Shown: positions 52,295 to 61,489, numbered from the stretch's first letter. The stretch: 64,000 nt of DNA from JANMCE01 sp963791625 (GCA_963791625.1 CAWBTA010000006.1:1178001-1242000); one strand, 5' to 3'. The notes: a model not told the origin generated them from the letters alone. Numbers and translations are program-made.

Positions 52295-53361
52295 CCGAGT
52301 GCCTGCACGCTCGGACGGAAACCGCGGGCCAAGAGACCGCCGCGGAACAGCTCGGACTGGCTGGCATCGATGACGGCGATGAGCACACCGCGTCCACCCT
52401 CGGCCGAGTGGAAGACCTCGAAATCGGAGATGTTGACGCTGAGGTCAGCGGCCAGGCTGAACACCTCTGCGGCCGCACCCGGACGGTCGGGAATCGGCAC
52501 GCGCACTTCGGCCATGAGCTCAGCATTGGTGACCCGGCTCGGGAGATTGGTACGAGCATGACGAGCACTCGACAGAATCGACTCGAGGGTGGCCCGCTCG
52601 CCCTTGGCCACGACCGATCGCGTCGTGCCGAGCTGGGCGATCAGGCCGTCGAGCACGCCCACGATAGCGTCCCGGTTCTGGTCGCAGATGTCGAGCCAGA
52701 TGGCCGGATGCCCGGCGGCCACACGGGTCATGTCACGAAAACCACCCGCAGCCAACCGCAGGAGCGCAGTGTGCTCCTCGGCCCTCTGGTCGGCCAAGTT
52801 CATGAGCGTCGCCGCAACCAGGTGCGGCACGTGACTCACAACGGCGACAACGTCGTCGTGGCGAACCGGTCCGAGCACCACCACTTCGGCACCAAGTTCA
52901 GAAGCGATGGATGCGACGGCCGCGAACGCCTGGTCGCTGGTGCTCGCCGTGGGAGTCAGCACCCACACCGTGCCCTCGAACATGTCGGCGTCGGCACCGT
53001 CCAGTCCGTCCTGGGCGGAACCTGCCATGGGGTGACCACCAACGAAACGGGGATCGTCCACGACAGCGGCAACCCCTGCCTTCACGCTCGCAACGTCCGT
53101 CACGAAACCGGTCGTGGCAGCAAGCGCTTCTTTGACCATTTGCGGAACGGCCAGTACCGGTACCGCAACGAAGGTGATAGTTGCGTCTGCAATGAGGCCA
53201 ACAGATGAGACAATGCCAAGTTGCTGAGCACGTGAGACCCGGCTCGGGTCGCGATCGGTTGCCGACACCTGCCAGCCTCTGGCCGTCAACGCCTTGGCGA
53301 TCGAACCGCCGATGAGGCCGAGTCCGATGATGTTGGCCTGTCTTTGAGAGCCTTCACTCAT
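52291..53361 (-). CDS. tyrA: Prephenate dehydrogenase with C-terminal ACT domain
   Basis: TyrA makes 4-hydroxyphenylpyruvate for tyrosine. About 356 residues are predicted. The Rossmann motif is NIIGLGLIGGSIAKALTARG; GGHPMAGSAQDGL and SHVPHLVAATLMN (catalytic His region) follow. The ACT-like end has PDRPGAAAEVFSLAADLSVN. The start was chosen at ATGAGTGAA because the rluB/scpB junction uses the same GATGAGTGA overlap. ATG at 53367 or 53391 are alternatives. Confidence 0.92.
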   Translation of the reverse strand: MSEGSQRQANIIGLGLIGGSIAKALTARGWQVSATDRDPSRVSRAQQLGIVSSVGLIADATITFVAVPVLAVPQMVKEALAATTGFVTDVASVKAGVAAVVDDPRFVGGHPMAGSAQDGLDGADADMFEGTVWVLTPTASTSDQAFAAVASIASELGAEVVVLGPVRHDDVVAVVSHVPHLVAATLMNLADQRAEEHTALLRLAAGGFRDMTRVAAGHPAIWLDICDQNRDAIVGVLDGLIAQLGTTRSVVAKGERATLESILSSARHARTNLPSRVTNAELMAEVRVPIPDRPGAAAEVFSLAADLSVNISDFEVFHSAEGGRGVLIAVIDASQSELFRGGLLARGFRPSVQALG

Positions 53362-54163
53362 CGTCATCACCGAGCTTGATGGCCCCTTCATAGACCGGCG
53401 CGTCCTTTCCGGCCTTGACCGTCTCGGACAGTGCCATGACCTCCGCGCCTTCGAGCAGCCGCCAGGTTCCCGGCTTGAGCGAGGTGTCGCGCAGAGGCCC
53501 GATACGTACCCGCACCAGGCGTTTCACCGGATGGCCAATGGCGTCGCACATGCGGCGCACCTGCCGGTTGCGGCCTTCGTGGATCACGAGGCGCACCATG
53601 CCTGGTTGGGGTTGACTGGCCTGGGCGGGCGCGGTCTTGCCGTCCTCGAGCTCGATACCCGATCGCAGAGCGTGGAGGTCTGAGTTGGACAGTTCGCCCT
53701 CAACCTCGGCGAGATACTCCTTCTCGACACCAAAACTCGGGTGGGTCAGGCGATGGGTGAGATCACCGTCGTTGGTAAGGATGAGCAGGCCTTCGGTTTC
53801 GGCGTCGAGACGGCCGACCGGGAAGACGCGAACGTCGTCGGGAACCAATTGCACCACCGTAGGGCGACCATGGGTGTCGCTCGAAGTGGTGACAACGCCC
53901 GCGGGCTTGTTCAAAAGGTAGTACACGAGCCCCTGTTTGGTGCCGACGGGGACACCGTCGATGGTGACCTTGTCGATGTCGGCGTGGATGCGTCGACCAA
54001 GCACCGCAACCTCGCCGTTGACCTGGACGCGACCGGCTTCGATCATCTGCTCGCAGCTGCGGCGGCTGCCGTAACCACGCTCGGCCAAAATCTTCTGCAA
54101 GCGGATACCGTCCGCTGCGGCTTGGTCTTTCTGGATCTCCCAGAGGGGTCTGGTATCACTCAT
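53354..54163 (-). CDS. rluB: RluB/RsuA-family ribosomal pseudouridine synthase
   Basis: This enzyme converts a uridine of ribosomal RNA to pseudouridine. The 269-residue product from ATG 54163 has an S4 RNA-binding domain at the N-terminus (IRLQKILAERGYGSRRSCEQ). The catalytic motif is VFPVGRLDAETEGLLILTND, and the RNA-contact segment is VIHEGRNRQVRRMCDAIGHP. The start overlaps the scpB stop by 8 bases. The order scpA-scpB-rluB is a standard bacterial cluster. The frame extends 43 codons upstream inside scpB, but that part is not conserved. Confidence 0.94.
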   Translation of the reverse strand: MSDTRPLWEIQKDQAAADGIRLQKILAERGYGSRRSCEQMIEAGRVQVNGEVAVLGRRIHADIDKVTIDGVPVGTKQGLVYYLLNKPAGVVTTSSDTHGRPTVVQLVPDDVRVFPVGRLDAETEGLLILTNDGDLTHRLTHPSFGVEKEYLAEVEGELSNSDLHALRSGIELEDGKTAPAQASQPQPGMVRLVIHEGRNRQVRRMCDAIGHPVKRLVRVRIGPLRDTSLKPGTWRLLEGAEVMALSETVKAGKDAPVYEGAIKLGDDDE

Positions 54164-54809
54164 CAAGTACGGGTGCTTCCGGTGCTGCACCCGCAGCGGG
54201 AGCGACAATGGGGACGATGCGCAGACCCTGCTCGAGAGCTTCCACCACATCAGCGCCAGGCACGTATTCGGCCAGAGGCGGCAGCCCTTCAAGTGAGTTC
54301 AGACCCAGCTTCTCGAGGAACGCTGGCGTGGTGCCCCACAGCAGCGCCTGACCAGGGCCCGGGTCGCGCCCGATCTGATCGACATAACCGCGGGCCTGCA
54401 GCGTGCGCAGCACACCGTCAGGGTCGACACCGCGAATGGAGGCGACCTGAGCGCGTGAAATCGGCTGCTTGTACGCCACGATCGCCAAGGTTTCGAGCGC
54501 CGCGCCCGACAGCCGTGCGGTTTGCCCCTCAAGCACGAAACGCTCGACGTAGGGCGCCATGTCCCCGTGACTCTGGTAGCGGTAGCCACCTGCCACCTTC
54601 ACGAGCTCGAACCCATGACCGGCATCGCGGTAGGCCTCGGCCAGGCGGGCACAAAGCGACTCGACCGTGGTGAGCGGCAGCTCGAGCAGCTGGGCCAACA
54701 GTGTTGGTTCGACCGGTTCGCTCGCCACCATGACGATGGCCTCGATGGCGCGAACCGCGTCGGGGTTGACCGGGCCGTCAGCCGCGGGAGAAGAAGAGTC
54801 GGTGGCCAT
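54156..54809 (-). CDS. scpB: Segregation and condensation protein ScpB
   Basis: ScpB is the winged-helix dimer (kleisin partner) of the SMC-ScpAB condensin complex. The 217 residues contain LLAQLLELPLTTVESLCARL, YRYQSHGDMAPYVERFV, ALETLAIVAYKQPISRAQVA and IRGVDPDGVLRTL, all typical. The C-terminus is Ala/Pro-rich. It starts 5 bp after scpA. Confidence 0.95.
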   Translation of the reverse strand: MATDSSSPAADGPVNPDAVRAIEAIVMVASEPVEPTLLAQLLELPLTTVESLCARLAEAYRDAGHGFELVKVAGGYRYQSHGDMAPYVERFVLEGQTARLSGAALETLAIVAYKQPISRAQVASIRGVDPDGVLRTLQARGYVDQIGRDPGPGQALLWGTTPAFLEKLGLNSLEGLPPLAEYVPGADVVEALEQGLRIVPIVAPAAGAAPEAPVLDE

Positions 54810-54814
54810 GCGTA

Positions 54815-55591
54815 TCAGCCTTCGTAGTCGTCAATGGCGACGCCGTTGGCGCCTACCAGTTCGGTGCCGAGCCAGGCGATCTCGATATCGCCGAATGTGT
54901 CGGCCTGCTCCAGATCGATGTAGCCCTGCTTGAACAGTTCGAGCAGCGCCAAAAAGCGCACGATGATCTCCAACCGCTCGGCGAGGCCAGAGGTCAGGCG
55001 ACGAAAGCTGATCCGACCGACGCGTGGAAGTTCGTCCACCAGCTCATCGACGGCCTCAGCGACGGTGAGGCGGATAGGGTTGACGTGGAACATGTCGACC
55101 GTCGGCACAACCTTGATGCGGATGGCCTTCTCGTAGGCGGCGCGTAGACGGGTCGGATTCAGACCCTCCAGCGGGTCGGGGGCGAGTTCGGCGAATCGCT
55201 CGTCGAGACCGGCGATTCGGGGGAAGCACTTGGCTGCGCTATCGGCCAGGCTGGACAGCACCTGGGCAACATCTTTAAACGTCTTGCATTCGAGCAGGCG
55301 CGCAAGCAGCAGGTCTCGCTCCTCCCAGAGCGCCAGTTCGTCGTCTAGGTCGATGTCGTCCCGACCGGGCAACAGTCGTCGACTTTTCAGCTCGACCAGC
55401 GTGGCGGCGATCAGCAGGAATTCGGTGGCCAGTTCAAGGTCGAGGCTGGAGATCAGCTTCATTTCCTCGAGGAAAGCGTCGACGATCGCGCTCAGCGAGA
55501 CCTCATACAAATCGACCTGATCCTTGAGGATCAGGTGCAGCAAAAGATCGAAAGGCCCGTCGTACACGGGGGTGTTGACCTCAACTGACAC
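54815..55591 (-). CDS. scpA: Segregation and condensation protein ScpA
   Basis: ScpA is the kleisin subunit that bridges the SMC heads in chromosome condensation. The 258-residue product from GTG 55591 has VYDGPFDLLLHLILKDQVDL, EFLLIAATLVELKSRRLLPG and a helical C-terminal winged helix (RLEIIVRFLALLELFKQGYI). A TTG five codons upstream (55606) is a weaker start. It is first in scpA-scpB-rluB-tyrA-aroA-cmk-plsC-argJ and diverges from trpS across about 80 bp. Confidence 0.94.
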   Translation of the reverse strand: MSVEVNTPVYDGPFDLLLHLILKDQVDLYEVSLSAIVDAFLEEMKLISSLDLELATEFLLIAATLVELKSRRLLPGRDDIDLDDELALWEERDLLLARLLECKTFKDVAQVLSSLADSAAKCFPRIAGLDERFAELAPDPLEGLNPTRLRAAYEKAIRIKVVPTVDMFHVNPIRLTVAEAVDELVDELPRVGRISFRRLTSGLAERLEIIVRFLALLELFKQGYIDLEQADTFGDIEIAWLGTELVGANGVAIDDYEG

Positions 55592-55673
55592 CCTGCGAGG
55601 ATACAACTCCCGGCCACCCTGGGGACGAATACACCCGTGAGCAGGTCGTCTCCCCCGCTACGATCGTGCCGCT

Positions 55674-56657
55674 ATGACGCGTGTGCTCAGCTGTATTCAG
55701 CCAACCGGAGACGTCCATCTAGGGAACTATCTCGGCGCGCTCAACCCGTGGGTGGCCAATCAGCACAACGTTGACGCCTTCCACGGCATTGTCGATCTCC
55801 ACTCGTTGATCTCGGTCCACGACGCCGCCGTTCTTCGCCGGAACGTGACCGAACTGGCCACCGTGCTCTTTGCTATCGGCCTCGATCCGAGCGTGGCCAC
55901 GGTATTCGTCCAGAGCCATGTCCCAGAACATGCGCAACTCGGTTGGCTGATGGAGTGCACCGTGTCGGCCGGCGAACTGTCGAGAATGGTGCAGTACAAG
56001 GAAAAGACGGCCAAGTCGAAAGGGTTCATTCCGGCAGCCCTGCTCACCTACCCGGCGCTCCAGGCTGCCGACATTTTGCTCTACGATGCGGACGAGGTGC
56101 CGGTTGGGGCCGATCAGCGTCAGCACATCGAGTTAACCCGAGACGCCGCGATCCGGTTCAACGGCCGCTACGGCGACACGTTCGTCGTGCCCAAGTTCGT
56201 TGCTCCTGCGGCCGGTGCCCGTGTCATGGACCTGCAGGACCCCACCTCGAAAATGTCGAAGTCCACCGAGAATCAGAACGGTTGTGTTTATCTGCTCGAC
56301 ACACCCGACGCGATCCTGAAGAAGTTCAAGCGGGCCGTCACTGACTCCGACAACGAGGTCGTCTTCGACCCGGAAAACAAGCCGGGTATCTCCAACCTGC
56401 TCGAGATCCTGGCCGCGTGCACCGGTGAGAAACCCGAGGTCCTGGCCGAGGGTTTCACCCAGTACGGCGAGCTCAAGGCCGCCGCGGGCGAAGCCGTCAT
56501 TGAGCTGCTCCGCCCGGTCCAGGCCCGCTATGCCGAACTGGCCGCCGACCCGATGCACGTCGCTTCGTTGCTGCACCTCGGCGCCACCAAGGCCCGTGCC
56601 ATCGCTGCCGTCACGCTCGAGCGGGCCTACCGGGCCGCAGGTCTGCTCCCCGCCTGA
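55674..56657 (+). CDS. trpS: Tryptophanyl-tRNA synthetase
   Basis: TrpS charges tRNA-Trp. The 327-residue class I enzyme has the HIGH-type motif in QPTGDVHLGNYLGAL and the KMSKS signature as SKMSKSTENQ. GADQRQHIELTRDAAIRFN is the adenosine-binding segment. It is the common bacterial type. It stands alone, and a 67-base interrupted palindrome follows about 70 bp after the stop. Confidence 0.97.
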   Translation: MTRVLSCIQPTGDVHLGNYLGALNPWVANQHNVDAFHGIVDLHSLISVHDAAVLRRNVTELATVLFAIGLDPSVATVFVQSHVPEHAQLGWLMECTVSAGELSRMVQYKEKTAKSKGFIPAALLTYPALQAADILLYDADEVPVGADQRQHIELTRDAAIRFNGRYGDTFVVPKFVAPAAGARVMDLQDPTSKMSKSTENQNGCVYLLDTPDAILKKFKRAVTDSDNEVVFDPENKPGISNLLEILAACTGEKPEVLAEGFTQYGELKAAAGEAVIELLRPVQARYAELAADPMHVASLLHLGATKARAIAAVTLERAYRAAGLLPA

Positions 56658-56730
56658 GGTCCGCTTGCCAGCGGTGCTTTCAAGTGGGCACTCACGGGTT
56701 CGTGCGGAGTGTTTTGGTTTGGGTGCATAC

Positions 56731-56797
56731 GGGTTAACGCACAGTCACGGTTCACATTCGCCAGCTTGGCTGGTGAGTTCAGACTGTACGTTAACCC
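56731..56797. repeat. 67-bp interrupted palindrome downstream of trpS
   Basis: The ends GGGTTAACG (56731-56739) and CGTTAACCC (56789-56797) pair perfectly. The pairing continues inward through ACAGTC with GACTGT after one mismatch. The centre contains a second small stem, CCAGC with GCTGG. It may be a trpS terminator, a mobile-element end or a protein binding site. It overlaps the 3' end of the HTH gene on the other strand. Confidence 0.6.
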
Positions 56798-57209
56798 TGA
56801 TGGACTCAAACAGAACTGCCGGCGGCCTCGGTCGCCGGGAGCGAAGTCGTAACACATGCCGTCGTCGTCTTCCCTGACTGTCCACTGATTGGAGAACGCT
56901 CGCACGAGGAACGAGCACGTAGTGAACGTCGGCGTCAACGGCGTCTGCGTATCGTCGAAGCACATCAAGCTGGATCTTGCCGTTCCGTTCTGATGCCTCG
57001 GCATAGCTGACGGCGGACCTGCTGACGGTCATTCGCGTGGCGACGTCGCTGGCGCTGAGCCCGCTTGCGACGCGAATTTCGGTGAGCCATCCCCTCCCAG
57101 GCGGTGACGGCCAAGAAAGCCTTGTCGCCCAGCGGCGGTGACGCTCGATTGTGCGGCGACGTGCCGCCTGAACTCGTAGACCCTTCGGTCGGTCTTTAGC
57201 AGTGGGCAT
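56745..57209 (-). CDS. XRE-like HTH protein resembling mobile mystery protein A (orphan, perhaps degraded)
   Basis: The first 90 or so residues look like mobile mystery protein A. A basic N-terminus is followed by GWLTEIRVASGLSASDVATR and TVSRSAVSYAEASERNGKIQ, then LDVLRRYADAVDADVHYVLVPR. Family members are usually next to a Fic-domain partner (mobile mystery protein B). No such gene is present between here and trpS. After LVPR the sequence turns into Arg-rich low complexity and runs into the palindrome, which suggests decay. The start at 57209 gives 154 residues. Confidence 0.55.
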   Translation of the reverse strand: MPTAKDRPKGLRVQAARRRTIERHRRWATRLSWPSPPGRGWLTEIRVASGLSASDVATRMTVSRSAVSYAEASERNGKIQLDVLRRYADAVDADVHYVLVPRASVLQSVDSQGRRRRHVLRLRSRRPRPPAVLFESIRVNVQSELTSQAGECEP

Positions 57210-57355
57210 ACGTCGATACTGACAGCGAGGTGTCACAGAGTTCCCTCAGGAGACCGGAGGCGGAGCGACTTCTCAGCAGCCCTGGTCGACGAATCGACAC
57301 CCGGTCTCGATCGCCTTCAACACCCAGGCGGCTGTCGAACGATACGGATGGCCGG

Positions 57356-59102
57356 TCAACGTTGCACACGTGACCGTAGAGCAAGCGCACTTAGGCCGAG
57401 CAGCAGCGGCCCGGCGATCTTTGCGACGAGGAACAGAATCGTTCCACGTCCCGTAAGACCATCGGTCACCGGCGACAGAAAACTCACCGTCGACCGAGCA
57501 GCGATCGCTACACAATCCCAGAACCGGTCGAAGTTCAGCCCCGCACTACCAGCAGCCTTCGCCACCTCGACGACCGTCCCGTCGGAATTCCTGAGCGTTT
57601 CGAACACCACGAGCTCACGGGTGCGCCAGTGCAGCAAGGTGGCCAACCCGAATACCACCGCTGTGTATGTTGCGAGCGAGCGATAGGCACGGAGCCCGTA
57701 ACCAGCCAGTATCTTTGTAACCGAACAACAGGGGTCGTTCGATCGACCGGCGCGGTGCGCCTAGCCGACGCATCTCCATCTCGCCGTAGTAGAAGTCGGC
57801 TGCTCCTGCGTAGTCCTTCGAAGACTCCAACGCCGAGCGAAGCTGCCGGTAACTACTCGCGACCTGCTCGGGCGCCGGTGAAGCGGAGGCCTCGATGATC
57901 GACGTTTCCCCCGCATTCGCTTTCCGTCGCAAGCGGGTCCCGAAGCGGCTCAGGTAACCGACACGGCGGGGCTCGTCGATGATTGCTTGCCGATGCCTGT
58001 ACTCCCCCCAAGGATTGGATCCGAGAACGCGCAGGTTGTCGAGACCAGTCGCGTACGACAAAGCACACTCGTCGAGTCTTACCCCATCGCCAATGACTAG
58101 CGGTGCCTCCAACGTCGACTTTTCCAGAGACACAATCGCAGCTAGCGGCCCATCGGCGGTGACTGTCAAGGGATCGCGAATCAACAGTTGCTTCAACACC
58201 AGAGCACCGCTCGTGACGATCGCCACCCCCGAGCCGAACGAAGCGCTGGACAAATCGATCGTGCACAACGAGGGGTTTACCCGGAGGTCTGCCGCGAGTG
58301 TGAAGGTCGCGCGGCGGAAGTTGGCGGTGGCGGGGAACGTGGCCCCAAAGAAGCTGGCGACGTCAGTAAAGGTTGCGCTCGCGAAGTTGGCGGCGCTGGT
58401 GAAGGTTGCCGCGCGGAAGCCGGCTGTGCGAGCGAATGCAGCCCATGAGAAGTTGGCGCCGGTGAAGGTCGCCTCGTCGAAGCTGGCGACGTTGGTAAAA
58501 GCCGCCCCCATGTAGACCGCCGTGTCGGTGAAGGTCGCCCGGCGGAAGTCGGCCGTGTCGGTGAAGCTCGCCCCAAAGAAGTTCGTGCTGGTGAAGGTCG
58601 CCTCGCCGAAGTCGGTTTCGCCGGTGAAGGTCGCCCGAGCAAAGTCGGCGGTGCCGGTGAAGTTCGCCCTTCTGAAGCGGGCTTCGCCGGTGAAGACCGT
58701 ACTGCCGAAGTTGGCGGTGCCGGTGAATGTCGCCTCGCGGAAGCTGGCGCCGCTGTTGAAAGTCGCAGTCGCGAAGTCGGCGATACCGGTGAAGGTCGTC
58801 CCGTCGAAACTGGCGGTGCCGGTAAAGGTCACCCCTAGGAAGTTGGCGCTATCAGTGAAGGTCGCCCCACGGAAGTCGGTGCCGAGTGTGGCCTGGTGCG
58901 CGAGGAGGATCGTGAGAAGAGCGTTACTGATCTCCAGGTTCTGCACAAGGAGCAGGTCGTGTGCTTCCCCGCCCAATTGCTCGAGGATCTGCTGAACGTT
59001 CTCGGTGTGTGCGAGGCACACGGTCCTCCCTGGTAGAGAACCGGCACGGCAGAGTTGCTCCGGGTCAAGGATCTGCTGTCGTTCGCACGTAACGCTATTC
59101 AT
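57356..59102 (-). CDS. Pentapeptide-repeat protein with C-terminal ion-channel-like membrane domain (frameshifted)
   Basis: Residues about 70-270 form some 30 pentapeptide repeats of the type ATFTGTANFGSTVFTGEARF, which make a right-handed beta-helix. A linker, a helical part (YYGEMEMRR) and two membrane segments follow. As read, the frame ends at 57615. Dropping one base from TTT at 57714-57716 converts the tail to LFGYKILAGYGLRAYRSLA and continues through LLHWRTRELVVFETL to LVAKIAGPLLLGLSALALRS, ending at 57356. Actinobacterial relatives have this tail. GTG at 59123 is an alternative start. Function is unknown. Confidence 0.8.
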
Positions 59103-59170
59103 GGTCAGCAATAAGCCTGTCACACGGTCGGCCTATGCCCGTCGCTTTCCAATGAGACCCTGGCGTCCCG

Positions 59171-60010
59171 TTACGACAAAGCCCCACCGTCCGGAAGTAG
59201 TCGCGCACCGTCGGTGTCGATGCGGAGTTGTTGAGCGCGGCCACCGGCCGGGAGGCTGTCGATGATGTGGCGGGCCTGTTCGGGCGCACAGAACGCGGCC
59301 ACGGTCGGACCCGAGCCTGATAGCCAAGCCGACCATGCTCCCGCTTCCAGGGCCGCCGCGATGGCAAGTCGGCTGGCGGGTGACGCGTTGAGTCGGTACT
59401 CCTGGTGAAGACGGTCCTGGGCCGCATCACGCAGCGCATCGACGTCGCCCGTTGCCAGCGCGGCGACCAGCAGTGCCACCCGGCCAACGTTGAACGCCGC
59501 GTCGGTGTGTGGCACCGTCGGCGGCAGTGCCCGCCGGGCCGCGTCGGTGGAGGTTTGCGATGGCGGAATCCAGACCACCACGGCGGGTTGCAGGGGCAAC
59601 GGAATCGACACGACTCGTCCTGCGGCGGTGGCGATACACCCGCCGTAGAGCGACGCGGCAACGTTGTCGGCGTGGCCTTCGAGCTCAGTGCTCAGGCCGA
59701 AGACATCCTCGGCATGATCAGCCAGGTGCACCTCGGTTCCATACCGCTGCACAACTGCTGCCAGGCATCCGGCCACACGCGCAGCACCCGAGAAGCCGAG
59801 GCCGCGGCCCGACGGGATCGATGTCTTCGTTGAAAGTTCACCAGTGCCACCCATTCGGCGAAAGGCCACGACGGCGGGATGTCCCTCCGTTTCCGTCTTG
59901 CCATCCGCGGCGGGGCCGAGGCGACACAGAAACGGCATGGTGAGAGCGAGGCCCAACGTGTCGAATCCTGGTCCAAGGTTGGCCGAGCTGGCCGGGACCG
60001 AGATAATCAT
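59171..60010 (-). CDS. thrB: Homoserine kinase
   Basis: ThrB phosphorylates homoserine in threonine synthesis. The 279-residue GHMP kinase starts with ISVPASSANLGPGFDTLGLA. The phosphate loop reads SIPSGRGLGFSGAARVAG, with LEGHADNVAASLYGG after it. WSAWLSGSGPTVAAF is the third GHMP motif. It overlaps trpD by four bases. The other threonine genes are not in the window, so pairing with trpD is a lineage-specific arrangement. Confidence 0.95.
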   Translation of the reverse strand: MIISVPASSANLGPGFDTLGLALTMPFLCRLGPAADGKTETEGHPAVVAFRRMGGTGELSTKTSIPSGRGLGFSGAARVAGCLAAVVQRYGTEVHLADHAEDVFGLSTELEGHADNVAASLYGGCIATAAGRVVSIPLPLQPAVVVWIPPSQTSTDAARRALPPTVPHTDAAFNVGRVALLVAALATGDVDALRDAAQDRLHQEYRLNASPASRLAIAAALEAGAWSAWLSGSGPTVAAFCAPEQARHIIDSLPAGGRAQQLRIDTDGARLLPDGGALS

Positions 60011-61080
60011 GAGCGACGGGCCGCAACCAGTTCGTTGGACGAGGTCACCAGTCGGTCGAGTGCGTCCGCGGCCGCACCACCGTCAAGCAGTGACGCAGCC
60101 AGTTGGATGCCTTCCTCCAGCGACGGGACCGTGTCGGCCACCAGGAAGCCGGCGCCTGCGTTGAGCGTGATGATGTCGCGGTGTGCGCCCTTGTCCCCCG
60201 CCAGCACTCGCCGGGCCAGCTCGGCATTCTCGGCCGGGGCACCGCCTCGTAACGCATCGATCGAAACGCGCCGCAGGCCGAGCAACGTCGGGTCGATGGT
60301 GAAGTGGCGCCGCACGCCGTTGTGTAGCTCCCACGCCGACGACGTTGCGGTCGTGGTCAGTTCGTCGAGTCCGTCGTCTCCATGCACGATCAGCACGTGT
60401 TCGGCTCCGTGACGGGCGAAGACGTCAAGCATGCGCTCGGCCATCGATGGGTCAGCCAAGCCGACGACCAGGCGAGGCACCCGCGCCGGGTTGGCCATTG
60501 GGCCGAGAATGTTGAATGCCGTCTGCACCCCAAGCTCGCGACGGGTCGGGCCAGCATGGCGCAACGCCGGGTGGAAGGTTGGCGCAAGACAGAAAGCGAA
60601 CCCGGCCTTTTCGACACACGGCACGATCTCGTCGGGGAGCAGGTCGATGGCAACGCCGAGTTCGGCAAGTAGGTCGGCGGCACCGCACGCTGAGCTGGCG
60701 GCGCGGTTGCCGTGCTTGACGACAGTGAGACCCCCGGCTGCCAGTACGAACATGGAGATGGTGGACACGTTGATGGAGTGGCTCCGGTCGCCGCCGGTGC
60801 CAACGATGTCGATGGCCCTGGCCAAGAGGGCCGGTGGCAGAGTCACCAACGCCGCAGCGTCCAGCATGGCGTCGAGCAGTCCGGACAACTCGTCGACGGT
60901 CTCACCCTTTTGGCGTAGTGCCACCACAAATCCGGCGATTTGGGCTGAGGTGGCTTTCCCGGCCAGTAATTCGGCCATGGCAGCGCGGGTATGCGCAGCC
61001 GGCACGTCTTCTCCGCGCATCAGCGCGCTCAGCAGCGGCGGCCAGCCGCCAAGATCGTCAAGATCGTCAAGGCTTGTCAT
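60007..61080 (-). CDS. trpD: Anthranilate phosphoribosyltransferase
   Basis: TrpD joins anthranilate to PRPP in tryptophan synthesis. The 357-residue protein has the diagnostic VGTGGDRSHSINVSTISMFV, the KHGNRAASSACGAADLLAELG segment (read as two pieces) and FLLAPTFHPALRHAGPTRREL-like FCLAPTFHPALRHAG. It has the usual helical N-terminal domain (MRGEDVPAAHTRAAMAELLA). It is upstream of thrB and does not sit in a trp operon here. A small WhiB gene lies 54 bp before it on the same strand. Confidence 0.95.
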   Translation of the reverse strand: MTSLDDLDDLGGWPPLLSALMRGEDVPAAHTRAAMAELLAGKATSAQIAGFVVALRQKGETVDELSGLLDAMLDAAALVTLPPALLARAIDIVGTGGDRSHSINVSTISMFVLAAGGLTVVKHGNRAASSACGAADLLAELGVAIDLLPDEIVPCVEKAGFAFCLAPTFHPALRHAGPTRRELGVQTAFNILGPMANPARVPRLVVGLADPSMAERMLDVFARHGAEHVLIVHGDDGLDELTTTATSSAWELHNGVRRHFTIDPTLLGLRRVSIDALRGGAPAENAELARRVLAGDKGAHRDIITLNAGAGFLVADTVPSLEEGIQLAASLLDGGAAADALDRLVTSSNELVAARRS

Positions 61081-61134
61081 CAGCGCAGGTTAGCCAGTCC
61101 CCAACTGTCGGGCCTGCCCCAAATCTGGGTCCCT

Positions 61135-61401
61135 TCAGGCGGTACGGCGACGCTGACGGACAATGCGACGCCGCTCACGCTCGGTCGCACCACCCCAGAC
61201 GCCCTGTTTCTCGCGATGCCCGAGCGCGAATTCGAGGCATGTGACCCGAACGGCGCACTGGGCGCAGACGGCCTTGGCCTTCTCGGCGTCCTCCTCGTCC
61301 TCCGGATAGAACGTTTCCGGATCAAGGCCGCGGCACGCACCGAGATCAAGCCACGCCGACTCCGGAGACCGGAGCTGCGATGAAAAGGCAACTGCTGCCA
61401 A
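61135..61401 (-). CDS. whiB: WhiB-family transcriptional regulator
   Basis: WhiB proteins bind a 4Fe-4S cluster and act with the principal sigma factor. The 88-residue product has cysteines in LGACRGLDPETFYP, AVCAQCAVRVTCLEFAL and the GVWGG turn followed by a basic tail (TERERRRIVRQRRR). The start is a TTG at 61401, since no ATG or GTG lies close to the conserved N-terminus. WhiB is restricted to actinobacteria and their phages, which supports the taxonomic placement. It precedes trpD. Confidence 0.93.
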   Translation of the reverse strand: MAAVAFSSQLRSPESAWLDLGACRGLDPETFYPEDEEDAEKAKAVCAQCAVRVTCLEFALGHREKQGVWGGATERERRRIVRQRRRTA

Positions 61402-61427
61402 GGTAAGCCCCTAACACTTCATCAGAC

Positions 61428-61445
61428 TGGAGCCCCCCGGCTCCA
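61428..61445 (-). terminator. Short hairpin between DUF3501 gene and whiB
   Basis: TGGAGCC and GGCTCCA pair perfectly around the loop CCCC. It lies 45 bases after the DUF3501 stop, which is compatible with ending that operon, and 27 bases before the whiB TTG. No T-run follows. Confidence 0.45.
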
Positions 61446-61489
61446 TCGGCGTCATGTTATGGGGCGTTTGGCCCGGTTGCTAGAGGGTC

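Noticed and set aside
58290..58880. Regular short DNA repeats that might suggest a CRISPR array
   Set aside because: The repeats encode the pentapeptide motif, vary in sequence, and have no constant spacers. No cas gene is present.
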